DNA of 64,000 nt from Psychrobacter jeotgali (GTDB taxonomy: Bacteria > Pseudomonadota > Gammaproteobacteria > Pseudomonadales > Moraxellaceae). Shown piece by piece: positions 28,386 to 38,280 of the stretch. A program made the position numbers and the translations under genes. Below the pieces are notes generated by a model, which saw only the letters and a program-made list of their open reading frames with translations, did no database searches and was not told the origin of the DNA. The stretch lies in NCBI RefSeq assembly GCF_904846315.1, contig NZ_CAJHAF010000001.1, positions 992,001 through 1,056,000 of the forward strand, in the 5' to 3' direction. Each line of letters opens with the position of its first letter. Position 1 is the stretch's first letter.

Positions 28386-29525
28386 CTAGCGCAAATCATC
28401 AACAACCGCTAACATGGCAATTAGCGACGCCTCCCCTAATTTAATGGAGCGCTCGGGTGACCATCCTGTATCTTCGTCAGGTAAGTCATTATTATCTTTA
28501 AAAGGCATCTCTAAAGTATTGGCCAGGCAGTCGAAACGTTCTGCTACCCAGTTAGTAGCAACAGTCATATTTGCTGTACCTGGTGCATCAACGTCATAGC
28601 CAAATTCAGACTGAAAATCAGCACTAGCCAACTTTAACACCTCTGAGAATTTATCACGTAAACCTGCAAGGCGCTCATTATAACCTGGTGTCCCTTGGGA
28701 GCCCGCCAGGAATACATAAGGCAGTGCTTCATCGCCGTGCACATCATAAAATAGATCCACACCAGTCTTTTGCATTTTATTGATAACATGAAACACCTCA
28801 GGACTTTTTTCTAAACTTGGATCTGCCCATTCGCGGTTTAGATTAGTCCCTACTGCGTTGGTACGCAGATGTCCGCGCACACTACCGTCAGGATTCATAT
28901 TAGGCACAATATAGAAGTTGGCTTTTTCTAACAATAACCTAGCAGTGGCATTATCCTCATCTAATAAGCTATACAATAGACCCTCGACTAACCATTCCGC
29001 CATGGTTTCACCTGGATGCTGACGTGCAATGATCCAAATCTTGCGTTTATTGGCCTCATTACTGCTATCACTATTACCAATTTTAACTAAAGTTAAATCG
29101 CGGTTATCGAGCGTTTCACCCAAATGCTCCAAAGTAGCTAATGGATGCATTTGTACGGCGGCTAATAAATCTTGATGACGCTCATAACTATAAGGGGCAA
29201 AATAAGCGATTTGTATGCTTTCGCACTCCATATCTACTGTTATAGTCAACTTGCCGTCTTTATAAGAGGTTGGCAGACGGAACCAATACTGCCGATCATA
29301 TGAAGCAACCGCTTGATAATTTTCCCATCCTTTAACATAGGACGCCTCTCCTGCATTAACGATATTGAGAACATACTGCTCGCCAATCTCCCCTGACAAA
29401 CGAAAGTTAAACCATTGGAAAAACTCGCCGCCAACGTCTGGACGAATAGCTAATTGAATGTCTTTTTTATTTTCTAAATTGATAACGTCGACATTACCGG
29501 CATCAAAATTGGTAGTGATACGCAT
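28386..29525 (-). CDS. M14 metallocarboxypeptidase, cytosolic (CCP/Nna1-like)
   Basis: The 379-residue protein has the N-terminal beta domain typical of cytosolic carboxypeptidases (WFNFRLSGEIGEQYVLNIVNAGEASY) and then the zinc domain. Zinc ligands are in RQHPGETMAEWLVEG (His and Glu, near residue 170) and in YDVHGDEALPY (His, near residue 263). The C-terminal TLEMPFKDN contains the likely catalytic Glu. It has no signal peptide. The family removes C-terminal residues, often acidic ones, from proteins or peptides; the bacterial substrate is unknown. It is monocistronic, 80 bases from the tRNA gene. Confidence 0.85.
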   Translation of the reverse strand: MRITTNFDAGNVDVINLENKKDIQLAIRPDVGGEFFQWFNFRLSGEIGEQYVLNIVNAGEASYVKGWENYQAVASYDRQYWFRLPTSYKDGKLTITVDMECESIQIAYFAPYSYERHQDLLAAVQMHPLATLEHLGETLDNRDLTLVKIGNSDSSNEANKRKIWIIARQHPGETMAEWLVEGLLYSLLDEDNATARLLLEKANFYIVPNMNPDGSVRGHLRTNAVGTNLNREWADPSLEKSPEVFHVINKMQKTGVDLFYDVHGDEALPYVFLAGSQGTPGYNERLAGLRDKFSEVLKLASADFQSEFGYDVDAPGTANMTVATNWVAERFDCLANTLEMPFKDNNDLPDEDTGWSPERSIKLGEASLIAMLAVVDDLR

Positions 29526-29809
29526 AGCCTTTCCTTACTTATTTTTTATGAGGCTGTTTTATTAAGCTATCTATATTAACACCTTCCCTTCCTTCTTATG
29601 AAATATCATCAAACCAATTATTGTTTTGGTTATATGGTAGAAGGCTTTCCTCTCGGACTACAACTATTTTAAAACAGTGTATACCAAAGGGCTACTAAGA
29701 GAGTATCGCTGGAGCGTGGGGGCGGGGCTACTATCTATACGTAAACCGCACAGCTTCAATGATTATATACTACAGCTTAAAAATAGAGACGTTACTTTAA
29801 AAAAACCTC

Positions 29810-29911
29810 TCAGGTGTCTAAAATTATTTGAGCACTATAGCTAGCAGGTGGATTTTGTACGGCGTAGGCAGTGACGCTTATCGCTCCTGCAAGCAAGATT
29901 AACTTCTTCAT
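29810..29911 (-). CDS. 33-residue putative secreted micro-protein
   Basis: An ATG at 29911 has a strong AAAGGAG eight bases upstream and encodes MKKLILLAGAISVTAYAVQN and 13 further residues. The N-terminus looks like a signal peptide with possible cleavage after the Tyr-Ala. No cysteine or domain is present and no function can be given. It could also be the start of a decayed gene. Confidence 0.45.
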   Translation of the reverse strand: MKKLILLAGAISVTAYAVQNPPASYSAQIILDT

Positions 29912-30305
29912 AATGAAAACTCCTTTTTTATAGTTTATTGAGCTGCTTTTAGTTAGCAGCTAGTTAGCATTTAAGCCAATAAAGATCCTGTCTTAGACAA
30001 CAATCCTCATCATAATATTTTTAATTATCACATATTAAGAGCATAAATATTGTTCCAAAAATTAGAACTTATATTTGTAAATACTGTTATTTATCAATTT
30101 TTACTTAACCGTTAAGATAGCTCACTCTGATTTTATTACTAATAAAAAGTAGCATATTTCGCAGTTCATTTAACCATTAACTACAAGGTTAAAGCGTGCC
30201 TACTAGCTTTAAGTTATAACTATAAAATGAGACTAAAAAGCTAATTTAATTATTACATTCGATGAGATTTTATCAACTCATTTACATCATGCTTGGGAGA
30301 ACAAA
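29912..30305. other. Intergenic region upstream of the YoaK-like gene
   Basis: This is 394 AT-rich bases between the divergent micro-ORF and the DUF1275 gene. A good ribosome-binding site (GGGAG at about 30295) precedes the GTG start at 30306. I see no RNA gene or long inverted repeat. Confidence 0.4.
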
Positions 30306-31061
30306 GTGGCTAATCTTATTAAAGAACAAGCGACAGGTGATAAAGCTGAAGATAGCGATGCTTTTTCTAAGTTGACTTTTTGGCAGCGTTATCAGATACC
30401 GGTGATGCTAACGACGGTGGGCGGAGCCATTGATACCATCGGCTTTATTGGGCTGCTGGGCTTTTTTACCAATCATGTCACTGGTAACTTGGTGATGGCT
30501 GGAGGTGGCTTAGTCCAAGGCGGCAACGGGCTTTGGGTCAAACTTGGCGCCCTGCCAGTATTTTTGCTTACCGTCATTATTACCAAGCGTCTTATCAATA
30601 TAACTAGTGCTAATAAACCTATTCTTAGTAACCTACTATTTGCAGAAGTGGTTTTTTTATTAGCATTTTTAGCCTCAGCGATTTATTTTGGCCCTTTCGA
30701 GCAAGCAGGTACTTTAGAGGTAGCGTTGACTGGTTTCTTAGGTTTGACCGCTTTTGCTATTCGTAATACCGCGGGCAAAACCATCATGGGTAAGATGAAA
30801 CCTACCCTACTCATGACCGGTAATACCACTCAGCTAGGTATCGACTTATCGGACTATGTATTCGATCGTAATAACTGCAACATGGACAGCCTAAGACATA
30901 GCTTTACCTTGGTCTTTAGCTTTACTGCCGGCGCTTTTATTGGTGCTGTACTATTTATTTATATCGGACTATGGGCGATAGCACCTTTCATTGTGCCCGT
31001 ACTATATGCCGCGATAAAAATGCGTGATAAGCAGTCTTTAAAAAATGCCACTGGCAAATAA
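30306..31061 (+). CDS. YoaK/DUF1275 family membrane protein
   Basis: The 251-residue protein has about six membrane helices. The family signature is the start of the membrane part, GGAIDTIGFIGLLGFFTNHVTGNLV (residues about 39-63), followed by LTAFAIRNTAGKTIMGKMKP and LMTGNTTQLGIDLSDY. Translation starts at a GTG with GGGAG seven bases upstream. The family role is poorly known. It heads a set of three closely spaced rightward genes with a hydrolase and an amidohydrolase, which suggests it may move their substrate; this is inference. Confidence 0.8.
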   Translation: MANLIKEQATGDKAEDSDAFSKLTFWQRYQIPVMLTTVGGAIDTIGFIGLLGFFTNHVTGNLVMAGGGLVQGGNGLWVKLGALPVFLLTVIITKRLINITSANKPILSNLLFAEVVFLLAFLASAIYFGPFEQAGTLEVALTGFLGLTAFAIRNTAGKTIMGKMKPTLLMTGNTTQLGIDLSDYVFDRNNCNMDSLRHSFTLVFSFTAGAFIGAVLFIYIGLWAIAPFIVPVLYAAIKMRDKQSLKNATGK

Positions 31062-31187
31062 ATTTTATTGTTCTCGAAACAAGAATTTATCTTTGTACGT
31101 AATAGTATTTATCCTTATATGCTTAACCATTACTATAAATTAAGTTTTAACTCAACTGCACTTCAACTAACCAAAAGGAATACCCTG

Positions 31188-31889
31188 ATGTCAAATGGTC
31201 TTTTAGAACTATTAAATCCGCAAAACAGCCAAATCATCTTTATCGATCAGCAGCCGCAAATGGCTTTTGGCGTACAGTCTATTGATCGTCAAAGTCTAAA
31301 AAACAACGTGGTTGGCCTGGCAAAAGCGGCCAAAACTTTCGGTATTCCGACGACTATTACTGCTGTCGAGACTGCGAGCTTCTCTGGCAATACTTTTCCT
31401 GAGCTGTTAAGTGTTTTCCCTGATAACGATACGCTTGAGCGTTCTTCTATGAACTCTTGGGATGATCAAAACGTTCGTGACGCGCTAGCTGAGCACGCTA
31501 AAACGGGTCGGAAAAAAATTGTAGTATCAGGTCTTTGGACGGAAGTTTGTAACTTATCTTTTGCGCTCTCTTGCTTGCAGGATACTGATTATGAGATCTA
31601 CATGGTTGCTGACGCTTCTGGCGGTACCTCAGTAGAAGCTCATCAATACGCAATGGAGCGTATGATGCAAGCCGGTGTTATTCCAGTAACGTGGCAGCAA
31701 GTGCTACTAGAGTGGCAACGTGATTGGGCTAATAAAGACACTTATGATGCGGTTATGGATATCGTCAGAGAGCACTCAGGCGCTTATGGCATGGGTGTTG
31801 ACTATGCTTATACTATGGTACACAAAGCCGCTGCCCGTGCTATGTCTAAAGGTAGCATAGGTCCTAATCCGGCACTTAAAAAGATCTAA
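31188..31889 (+). CDS. Isochorismatase-like cysteine hydrolase (YcaC type)
   Basis: The protein has 233 residues from the ATG at 31188, which has AAGGAA eight bases upstream; in-frame upstream sequence looks non-coding. The cysteine hydrolase triad is visible: Asp in IIFIDQQPQMAFG (near 18), Lys in GRKKIVVSG and Cys in GLWTEVCNLSF (near 119). The length and pattern fit the YcaC/nicotinamidase-like group that hydrolyses small amides or related compounds. It is 126 bases downstream of the DUF1275 gene and 135 bases upstream of an amidohydrolase. Confidence 0.85.
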   Translation: MSNGLLELLNPQNSQIIFIDQQPQMAFGVQSIDRQSLKNNVVGLAKAAKTFGIPTTITAVETASFSGNTFPELLSVFPDNDTLERSSMNSWDDQNVRDALAEHAKTGRKKIVVSGLWTEVCNLSFALSCLQDTDYEIYMVADASGGTSVEAHQYAMERMMQAGVIPVTWQQVLLEWQRDWANKDTYDAVMDIVREHSGAYGMGVDYAYTMVHKAAARAMSKGSIGPNPALKKI

Positions 31890-32024
31890 TTGTTTTAGCC
31901 GCTTTCAGCGCTGAATATAATTAAAATCTCTGTTAAGCAAAGCATCAATCAAGTGTTTGGAATATTTTATTCACAGCTCGATTGGTGCTTTTTTTATAAG
32001 CCAATAAATGAAAAGGATATAACA

Positions 32025-33911
32025 ATGACAAGCCCAGATATTATTTATTATAACGGCAACATGACTACCCTAGATCCGGCTAAGCCTAGCGCTAGTGCGG
32101 TCGCTATTAAAGACGACAGATTCATCGCGGTTGGTAATGACCAAGACGTACGCGCGTTGGCAGGTAGTAATACCAAAGTCATCAATCTCAATGGCCGTAG
32201 CGTCATCCCTGGTCTGTTTGATAATCACACCCACGTCATTCGTGGTGGACTTAACTACAATATGGAGCTGCGCTGGGATGGAGTGCGCTCCTTAGCCGAT
32301 GCGATGTCGATGCTCAAAGCGCAAGTCGATAAGACTCCTTCTCCGCAGTGGGTGCGCGTAGTTGGCGGCTTTACCGATCAGCAGTTCGCTGAGAAACGTC
32401 TGCCGACGATTGATGAGATCAATGCCATCTCCCCAGATACTCCTGTGTTTATCTTGCACTTGTATGATCGGGCGCTATTGAACGCAGCGGCTTTGCGTAC
32501 AGTAGGCTACACCAAAGATACTCCTGAACCACCAGGAGGTAAAATTACTCGTGACGCTAATGGCAATCCAACGGGTTTGCTAATCGCTCAGCCTAACGCT
32601 ACTATCCTCTATGCTACTCTTGCCAAGGGGCCAAAACTTCCCTTTGATTATCAAGTCAATTCGACCCGCCACTTTATGCGCGAGCTCAACCGTTTAGGTA
32701 TCACTGGTATTATTGATGCCGGTGGCGGCTCGCAGAATTTCCCTGATGATTATGAAGTGGTACAAAAGCTCAATGATGAGAATTTGCTTACCGTACGCAT
32801 GGCTTATAACTTATTTACCCAAAAGCCAAAAGAGGAAAAAGAAGACTTCTTACGCTGGACGCAGACTACCAACTATAAGCAAGGCGATGACTACTTCCGT
32901 CATAATGGTGCTGGCGAGATGCTGGTATTCTCCGCGGCTGACTTTGAGGATTTCCGCCAACCACGCCCAGAGATGCCGCCTGAGATGGAAGGCGATCTAG
33001 AAGAAGTTATCCGTATCTTGGTACAGAATAAGTGGCCTTGGCGCATGCATGCCACTTATGATGAGACCATTGAGCGCTCATTAAATGTGTTTGAAAAGGT
33101 TCATAAAGAGATGCCTATTGATAATCTCAACTGGTTCTTTGACCATGCTGAAACCATTTCACAGCGTAATATCGATCGCATCGCTGAGCTGGGCGGTGGT
33201 ATCGCCGTACAGCACCGCATGGCGTATCAAGGTGAATATTTCGCTGAGCGTTATGGCACGGCTGCGGCTGCCAATACGCCGCCGGTCAAACAAATGCTCG
33301 ATAGCGGCGTCAATGTTTCAGCTGGTACCGATGCTACCCGCGTCGCCTCATACAATCCGTGGGTATCTTTAGCTTGGCTTATTACGGGTAAAACCGTCGG
33401 TGGTATGAAGCTTTACGATCAAAACAATTTGGTTGATCGCGAAACCGCGCTACGGATGTGGACGGAAAAAGTCGCTTGGTTCTCTAATCAAGAAGGCGAA
33501 CGCGGTCGTATCGAAGTTGGTCATTTAGCGGACTTTATTGTTCCAAGTAAAGACTTCTTTACAGTCGCTGACAATGAGATTCCATTCTTGACCTCAAACA
33601 TGACGGTAGTCGGCGGTAAAGTGGTTTATGCTGATGGCGAATTCTCCGATTATGACACGCCGATCCCGCCTGCAATGCCAGATTGGTCACCGGTCAACCA
33701 ATACGGCGGTTATGGTGCGTGGGGCGAGCCTGAAGGCGCGGGCAAAAATTCATTATCGCCACTCATGAATCAAGCGGCAATGGCTTGCGGCTGTGCGAGC
33801 TCTTGTACGCTGCACGGACATAACCATGCCAAAGCTTGGAAGTCCAAAGCGCCTGTGTCTAACTTTAAAGACTTCTTTGGTGCCTTTGGCTGCTCATGCT
33901 GGGCGGTGTAG
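32025..33911 (+). CDS. Amidohydrolase (YtcJ-like) with Cys/His-rich tail
   Basis: The protein has 628 residues from the ATG at 32025, chosen because AAGGA lies eight bases upstream and the earlier in-frame ATG has none. It follows the amidohydrolase-3 pattern: the N-terminal beta-sandwich (DIIYYNGNMTTLDPAKPSA), metal histidines in LFDNHTHVIRGG near residue 70, His in WRMHATYDETIE and FDHAET, and Asp in SAGTDATRVASYNPW. After the normal end (ADGEFSDYDTPIPPAMPDW) about 60 residues are added, containing CGCASSC, HGHNH and a CSC near the C-terminus. The tail resembles a metal-binding motif and is not a standard part of the family. Confidence 0.85.
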   Translation: MTSPDIIYYNGNMTTLDPAKPSASAVAIKDDRFIAVGNDQDVRALAGSNTKVINLNGRSVIPGLFDNHTHVIRGGLNYNMELRWDGVRSLADAMSMLKAQVDKTPSPQWVRVVGGFTDQQFAEKRLPTIDEINAISPDTPVFILHLYDRALLNAAALRTVGYTKDTPEPPGGKITRDANGNPTGLLIAQPNATILYATLAKGPKLPFDYQVNSTRHFMRELNRLGITGIIDAGGGSQNFPDDYEVVQKLNDENLLTVRMAYNLFTQKPKEEKEDFLRWTQTTNYKQGDDYFRHNGAGEMLVFSAADFEDFRQPRPEMPPEMEGDLEEVIRILVQNKWPWRMHATYDETIERSLNVFEKVHKEMPIDNLNWFFDHAETISQRNIDRIAELGGGIAVQHRMAYQGEYFAERYGTAAAANTPPVKQMLDSGVNVSAGTDATRVASYNPWVSLAWLITGKTVGGMKLYDQNNLVDRETALRMWTEKVAWFSNQEGERGRIEVGHLADFIVPSKDFFTVADNEIPFLTSNMTVVGGKVVYADGEFSDYDTPIPPAMPDWSPVNQYGGYGAWGEPEGAGKNSLSPLMNQAAMACGCASSCTLHGHNHAKAWKSKAPVSNFKDFFGAFGCSCWAV

Positions 33912-33951
33912 AAGATTAGAAGTTCTTACCAGAGCTTTATAGAAGCTCACT

Positions 33952-33993
33952 AAAATTGAACTAATCCTAGTTATAAGGGTTAGTTCAATTTTT
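33952..33993 (+). terminator. Terminator after the amidohydrolase gene
   Basis: AAAATTGAACTAA and TTAGTTCAATTTTT form a long stem around a 16-base interior, with a T-run. It closes the three-gene cluster. Confidence 0.88.
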
Positions 33994-34214
33994 GGTGGTA
34001 CTCTAAAAAGTATGCTGGCATCAGACATAACTATAATTAATAATTAAAGATATAGAAATCGGGGTTACCGGCCTCACTAAGCAGAAAGTAGATTTTTGTG
34101 ATTCACTCTATTGATCCCAATCTTTCACCACCAAACCAATTGCTAGCATCTCGAAAAATAGATACACTTAAACGTAACACTCATCACCTTATGAGTCATC
34201 ACAAGGAAGTCGAT

Positions 34215-36101
34215 ATGTCCTGTAATACTGCAAAATCCGCCGCTCAATCCATAACCCTTAAGACCCTTACCAAAAGCATGCTTGCAATCACCCTGTGCGC
34301 TACAGGCTGGGCTCATGCCAGTAATTATAATAGCGTGACTTTTTTTGGTGATAGTTTGACTGATGGCGGTTACTTTAGTTCCATTACTCAAGGGCAGTTA
34401 CAAAATGCAGAGTCTGGTCAATTTACTACCAATCCCGATAATACTTGGGCGACCTCTTTTGCTGCGCAGCTAGGCAGCGTGGCGGTTGCCAACACCTTTA
34501 ATGGCGAGAAAACGGGTAATAACTATGCCATTGGCGGTGCTAGAGCTGGTAAAGACGTGGTTAACAATGACTTTGGGATCAGTGTCCCGATTGCTTCGGC
34601 AAATACTCAAGTTAACGACTATATATCCAATAACACAGTAGATCCTAATGGATTATATGTGGTCTGGGCAGGTGCTAACGATTTGAGCGCCGCCGCCGAG
34701 GATCCTGCTAACTTTCAAAGCATTATTGGATCCGCTGTAGGCAGTCAAATTGCAAGCATTAACGCCCTTAAAAATAATGGTGCCAACTATATTTTGGTGC
34801 CGAACGTCCCTGATATTGGCTTAACTCCTAGAGCTATTGAGCAGGGTAAAGCTGCTCAAGGTCAAAGCACCTTTATCACCAATCAATATAATCAAGCTAT
34901 GCTGGACGGGGTCACGGCTACTGGTGCCAATATCATTCCGCTAGATACCTTTAGTTTGTTGCAACAAATCGCTGCTGCCCCGCAAGCTTATGGCTTTGCC
35001 AATATTACTGATAGAGCCTGCGGTACGACCAGCTCTTTGCTGTGCGGACGTGATGATTTGGTAAGCGCAGATGCCAATGATAGCTACTTTTTTGCTGATG
35101 GCATTCATCCCACCGGACGCGCGCACCAGATGATAGCCGATTATGCTACTGCAGTGGTGACGGCGCCCAGTCAGATTGGACTGTTGCCGCATATCGCCAC
35201 TCTATCAGGTTTGACTACCAATCAGCGCCTCCAAAACCGTATGGATCAAATTCAAATAAGTGATAAGCAGCCTACACGTACGCTATGGGCAATAGGTAGC
35301 GTGCAAAATCAAGACATTGCAGGGCTTGAGAGTAATGGCGATAGTCAGGCGCTGCTAGGCGTTGATTTTGCTTATCCTAATAACCCCTCTGCGGTCACTG
35401 GACTTTATGCCAATATTAGTCAAAAACAGTTCGATACCCCTAACGTCAATACCGGTCTTAGCGATATAGAGCTTGATGAGATCGGCTTTGGTGTTTATCA
35501 CACCAATACCTTAGAGCAGCTGGGCGGTATCAACATCAATGGCGCTATCGGTTATGACTCTATGGACTTTGATGTCACGCGTGCGGTCACCTTGAGCGAT
35601 TATAGACAGGAATTTAAATCAGAGGCGGATGGCAAACGCTATTATGCCAGCTTGCAAGCGGGCTATCCTATACAAATAAAAGGTACTGGCATTATGCCTT
35701 ACCTTGGAGCGATGGTTAACCGTGTCAAGATAGACGCGCTTAATGAACAACAGGTATCCGGCATTGCTATGCAGTTCGATGAACAAAAATACACCACCAC
35801 TTATGGCAAAGCGGGTATCAAAGCAGATTATGAGTTAGAAAGCGCTGTGACTCTCTTCGCTGATGTAAATTACCAAAAACGACTCGATGACAACCGCGAA
35901 GCTGTTTCAGCACGGTTAAATACGCTACCAGACATCTCTTTTGAGACCCCTATCATAGCCACCGACGATGATAGGTTAGCTATGACCCTAGGATTCTCCA
36001 AGAAGTTTGGTGCGCTTGATGCCAATTTAGGCTTTACCCATCTCAGCGGCGATGATGATGAATCAACCAGCGTATTTATCGGACTTAGCGGGCCATTTTA
36101 G
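34215..36101 (+). CDS. GDSL esterase/lipase autotransporter
   Basis: The protein has 628 residues from the ATG at 34215 (AAGGAAG five bases upstream). An N-terminal signal peptide (SMLAITLCATGWAHA) is followed by the GDSL motif FFGDSLTDGG, GANDL, and the catalytic Asp-x-x-His ADGIHPTGRAHQMI near residue 297. Residues about 350-628 form a beta-barrel autotransporter domain that ends in Phe. The esterase is expected to be exposed on the cell surface, like EstA of Pseudomonas. It is monocistronic with its own terminator. Confidence 0.92.
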   Translation: MSCNTAKSAAQSITLKTLTKSMLAITLCATGWAHASNYNSVTFFGDSLTDGGYFSSITQGQLQNAESGQFTTNPDNTWATSFAAQLGSVAVANTFNGEKTGNNYAIGGARAGKDVVNNDFGISVPIASANTQVNDYISNNTVDPNGLYVVWAGANDLSAAAEDPANFQSIIGSAVGSQIASINALKNNGANYILVPNVPDIGLTPRAIEQGKAAQGQSTFITNQYNQAMLDGVTATGANIIPLDTFSLLQQIAAAPQAYGFANITDRACGTTSSLLCGRDDLVSADANDSYFFADGIHPTGRAHQMIADYATAVVTAPSQIGLLPHIATLSGLTTNQRLQNRMDQIQISDKQPTRTLWAIGSVQNQDIAGLESNGDSQALLGVDFAYPNNPSAVTGLYANISQKQFDTPNVNTGLSDIELDEIGFGVYHTNTLEQLGGININGAIGYDSMDFDVTRAVTLSDYRQEFKSEADGKRYYASLQAGYPIQIKGTGIMPYLGAMVNRVKIDALNEQQVSGIAMQFDEQKYTTTYGKAGIKADYELESAVTLFADVNYQKRLDDNREAVSARLNTLPDISFETPIIATDDDRLAMTLGFSKKFGALDANLGFTHLSGDDDESTSVFIGLSGPF

Positions 36102-36122
36102 AGAGATTTATTATTAAATGAC

Positions 36123-36154
36123 AAAACGCTGACCTAAATGGGTGGCGTTTTTTT
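36123..36154 (+). terminator. Terminator after the autotransporter gene
   Basis: AAAACGC and GCGTTTTTTT enclose an imperfectly paired ACC/GGGT core, 22 bases after the stop codon. Confidence 0.8.
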
Positions 36155-36268
36155 GGTAAACACGCCCGCCGCCATAACCAATTCAATCGATAAAACTTCT
36201 ATCCCTTGATAAATGCTAATTCTCACCAAGCGCTGTAAACACATCATCTGATGCTAGTGGAATAAAAT

Positions 36269-37027
36269 TTAGGCGTTCATTGAGTCACTCTCAATAGAGC
36301 CATCTACCAAGTTGATGGTACGATCACAAGAGACGGACAGACGTGGGTCGTGAGTAACCAATAGCACCGCGCAATCACGCTCTTGGTTGACCTTACGAAA
36401 CAATTCAAACACCTCGCCTGCGGTAACGGTATCAAGATTGCCCGTGGGCTCATCAGCTAATAATAGTGCAGGTTCAGTAATGAGTGCTCTAGCGATCGCG
36501 ACGCGCTGCTGCTGTCCCCCTGAGAGCTCGTTTGGTTTGGTATTAGCAAACTTCTCAAGCCCAACAGCGGCAAGCAAATCCCGCGCCTTTTGTACTGCCG
36601 CTTTACTCGGGCGACCACGGGTCAACATCAAGGGCATCAATATATTATCCAGAGCGCTAAACGCTTGAATCAGGTGATGAAATTGAAAAACAAAACCAAT
36701 ACTACTGCCACGTAGCGCGGTGCGTCCGGCATCATCCATAGCGCTGGTAGGCTGCCCTAGTAAATAAAGCTCGCCGCTAGTAGGCTTGTCTAGTAAGCCC
36801 AGCACATTTAATAAGGTGCTTTTACCAGAACCTGATGGCCCGATTAAGGCGGCAAAGTCATTATTAGCAATATACAAATCAATACCATGCAACACTTCAA
36901 TCTCATTGGGCTGGCCGATATTGTAAGACTTTTTGAGTGCTTCTAGGCGCAGTACCTCATGAGGCGGCTTGGCTACTATCTTTTGATCAGAACCGCTAGA
37001 TGCGTTTATAAACCTATCGTTAGACAT
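36269..37027 (-). CDS. ABC transporter ATPase, MacB/LolD type
   Basis: The 252-residue ATPase has Walker A IGPSGSGKSTLLNVLG, the signature LSGGQQQRVAIARAL, Walker B LLLADEPTGNLD and the switch His in LLVTHDPRLS. The order and spacing match the LolD/MacB/FtsE class, which pairs with FtsX-like permeases. The start overlaps the end of the permease gene by eight bases, suggesting translational coupling. It is the last gene of a three-gene adaptor-permease-ATPase operon. Confidence 0.9.
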   Translation of the reverse strand: MSNDRFINASSGSDQKIVAKPPHEVLRLEALKKSYNIGQPNEIEVLHGIDLYIANNDFAALIGPSGSGKSTLLNVLGLLDKPTSGELYLLGQPTSAMDDAGRTALRGSSIGFVFQFHHLIQAFSALDNILMPLMLTRGRPSKAAVQKARDLLAAVGLEKFANTKPNELSGGQQQRVAIARALITEPALLLADEPTGNLDTVTAGEVFELFRKVNQERDCAVLLVTHDPRLSVSCDRTINLVDGSIESDSMNA

Positions 37028-38249
37028 AGCGAATGGCCTCCACAGGATCCAACCGCGCCGCCCGACGCGACGGTATAGCAGCCGCTATTATGCCAGTGAT
37101 TGTCGCAAGGAGCATGGTTGTCAAAATAAGTTCTATAGAAATGACAATAGTAAATAAACTAGGCCCAAAAGTATTAAAGCCCCATACCAGTACATAACTG
37201 ACAACGCTACCCATTATCGACCCAAGCAAACCAAATGCTGCCCCTTGGATTAAGAATATCCGTAGAATTTGCTGGCGAGTGGCACCCGTTGCGCGCAAAA
37301 TTCCAATCTCGCGTGTGCGCTGTACCACGCTGACTGACAATACACTGGCGATACCAAAAGCGACCGATATGGCCACAAAAACCATAATCATATTAGTCGA
37401 TAAGCTCTGCGCTGAAAGACCGCTCATCAACTGTGCGTTGGTTTGAATCCAGCTTTCTGCTTGCAGGGAAGTCAAGCGCCCTACTTGCTCTGCGATGTCC
37501 TCGGCCTCAAAGATATCCTCAACGGTTAAATCAATCACCGTAACCCCGCCTGGCAGAGCAAGTAGCGACTGCGCTTGTTTTAGATCTAAATAAACGTAGC
37601 GCTCATCAAGCTCACGCACTCCCAGCTCAAAGATACCGGCGATATTGACTATCGCGCTGGCATCACTCTCTTGCCCAGTGTCAAGACGCAGCTTACTGCC
37701 AACCGCTACGCCCAAGTTTTTGGCAAGCTCACGACCAATCAAGACGTTATTAGCCCCTATTCTAAGCTCGCCACTACTCATGTATTCATCAAGGGGTACA
37801 ATTTCTTGATAACGCTCAAGTTCAGTACCAATCAGCACCACTGATTCTATAGCCTCACCGCGCCTAACAAAGGCAGGACCTGACACGATCGGTGAGACTG
37901 CTGTCAATTGTGGCAATTGATCTAAAGCTTCGGTAATTTGTTGCCAGTTATTGATAGAGCGCAGGCGCTGGGGCCGTTTGTCCTCTTGCACCAGTTGCAG
38001 CGTGCTGGCATCAGCTCTAGCTATGATGTTGACTTCATCTGGGGACACCAGACGAATATGGGACTGACTGCCAAGCGTGCTATCAATGAGATTGACCTGT
38101 AAGCCTTGAATGAGGGAGGTAATAAATATGATAACGGCGACGCCTATCGCTACCCCTAAGGTAATCATCAGGGACTGTACTCGTCCTTCGCGCAAAAAAC
38201 TAATGGCGATGGTTGAGTCGATCCAAAGCTTGCCAAAAAAAGATTTCAA
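37020..38249 (-). CDS. ABC transporter permease, FtsX/MacB type
   Basis: This 409-residue permease has the FtsX-like arrangement: a first membrane helix (SLMITLGVAIGVAVIIFITSLIQG), a large periplasmic MacB_PCD-like domain (residues about 50-270), and three C-terminal helices with SVSVVQRTREIGILRATGATRQQILRIFL. It should act with the neighbouring ATPase and adaptor to export a substrate through the periplasm. It is not fused to the ATPase, unlike Escherichia coli MacB. Confidence 0.88.
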   Translation of the reverse strand: MKSFFGKLWIDSTIAISFLREGRVQSLMITLGVAIGVAVIIFITSLIQGLQVNLIDSTLGSQSHIRLVSPDEVNIIARADASTLQLVQEDKRPQRLRSINNWQQITEALDQLPQLTAVSPIVSGPAFVRRGEAIESVVLIGTELERYQEIVPLDEYMSSGELRIGANNVLIGRELAKNLGVAVGSKLRLDTGQESDASAIVNIAGIFELGVRELDERYVYLDLKQAQSLLALPGGVTVIDLTVEDIFEAEDIAEQVGRLTSLQAESWIQTNAQLMSGLSAQSLSTNMIMVFVAISVAFGIASVLSVSVVQRTREIGILRATGATRQQILRIFLIQGAAFGLLGSIMGSVVSYVLVWGFNTFGPSLFTIVISIELILTTMLLATITGIIAAAIPSRRAARLDPVEAIRYV

Positions 38250-38280
38250 TTTAATTTACCGTCGGTTGATTCATCGCTGC

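Noticed and set aside
37020..37027. Frame conflict between permease and ATPase genes
   Set aside because: An eight-base overlap is normal for coupled ABC transporter genes.
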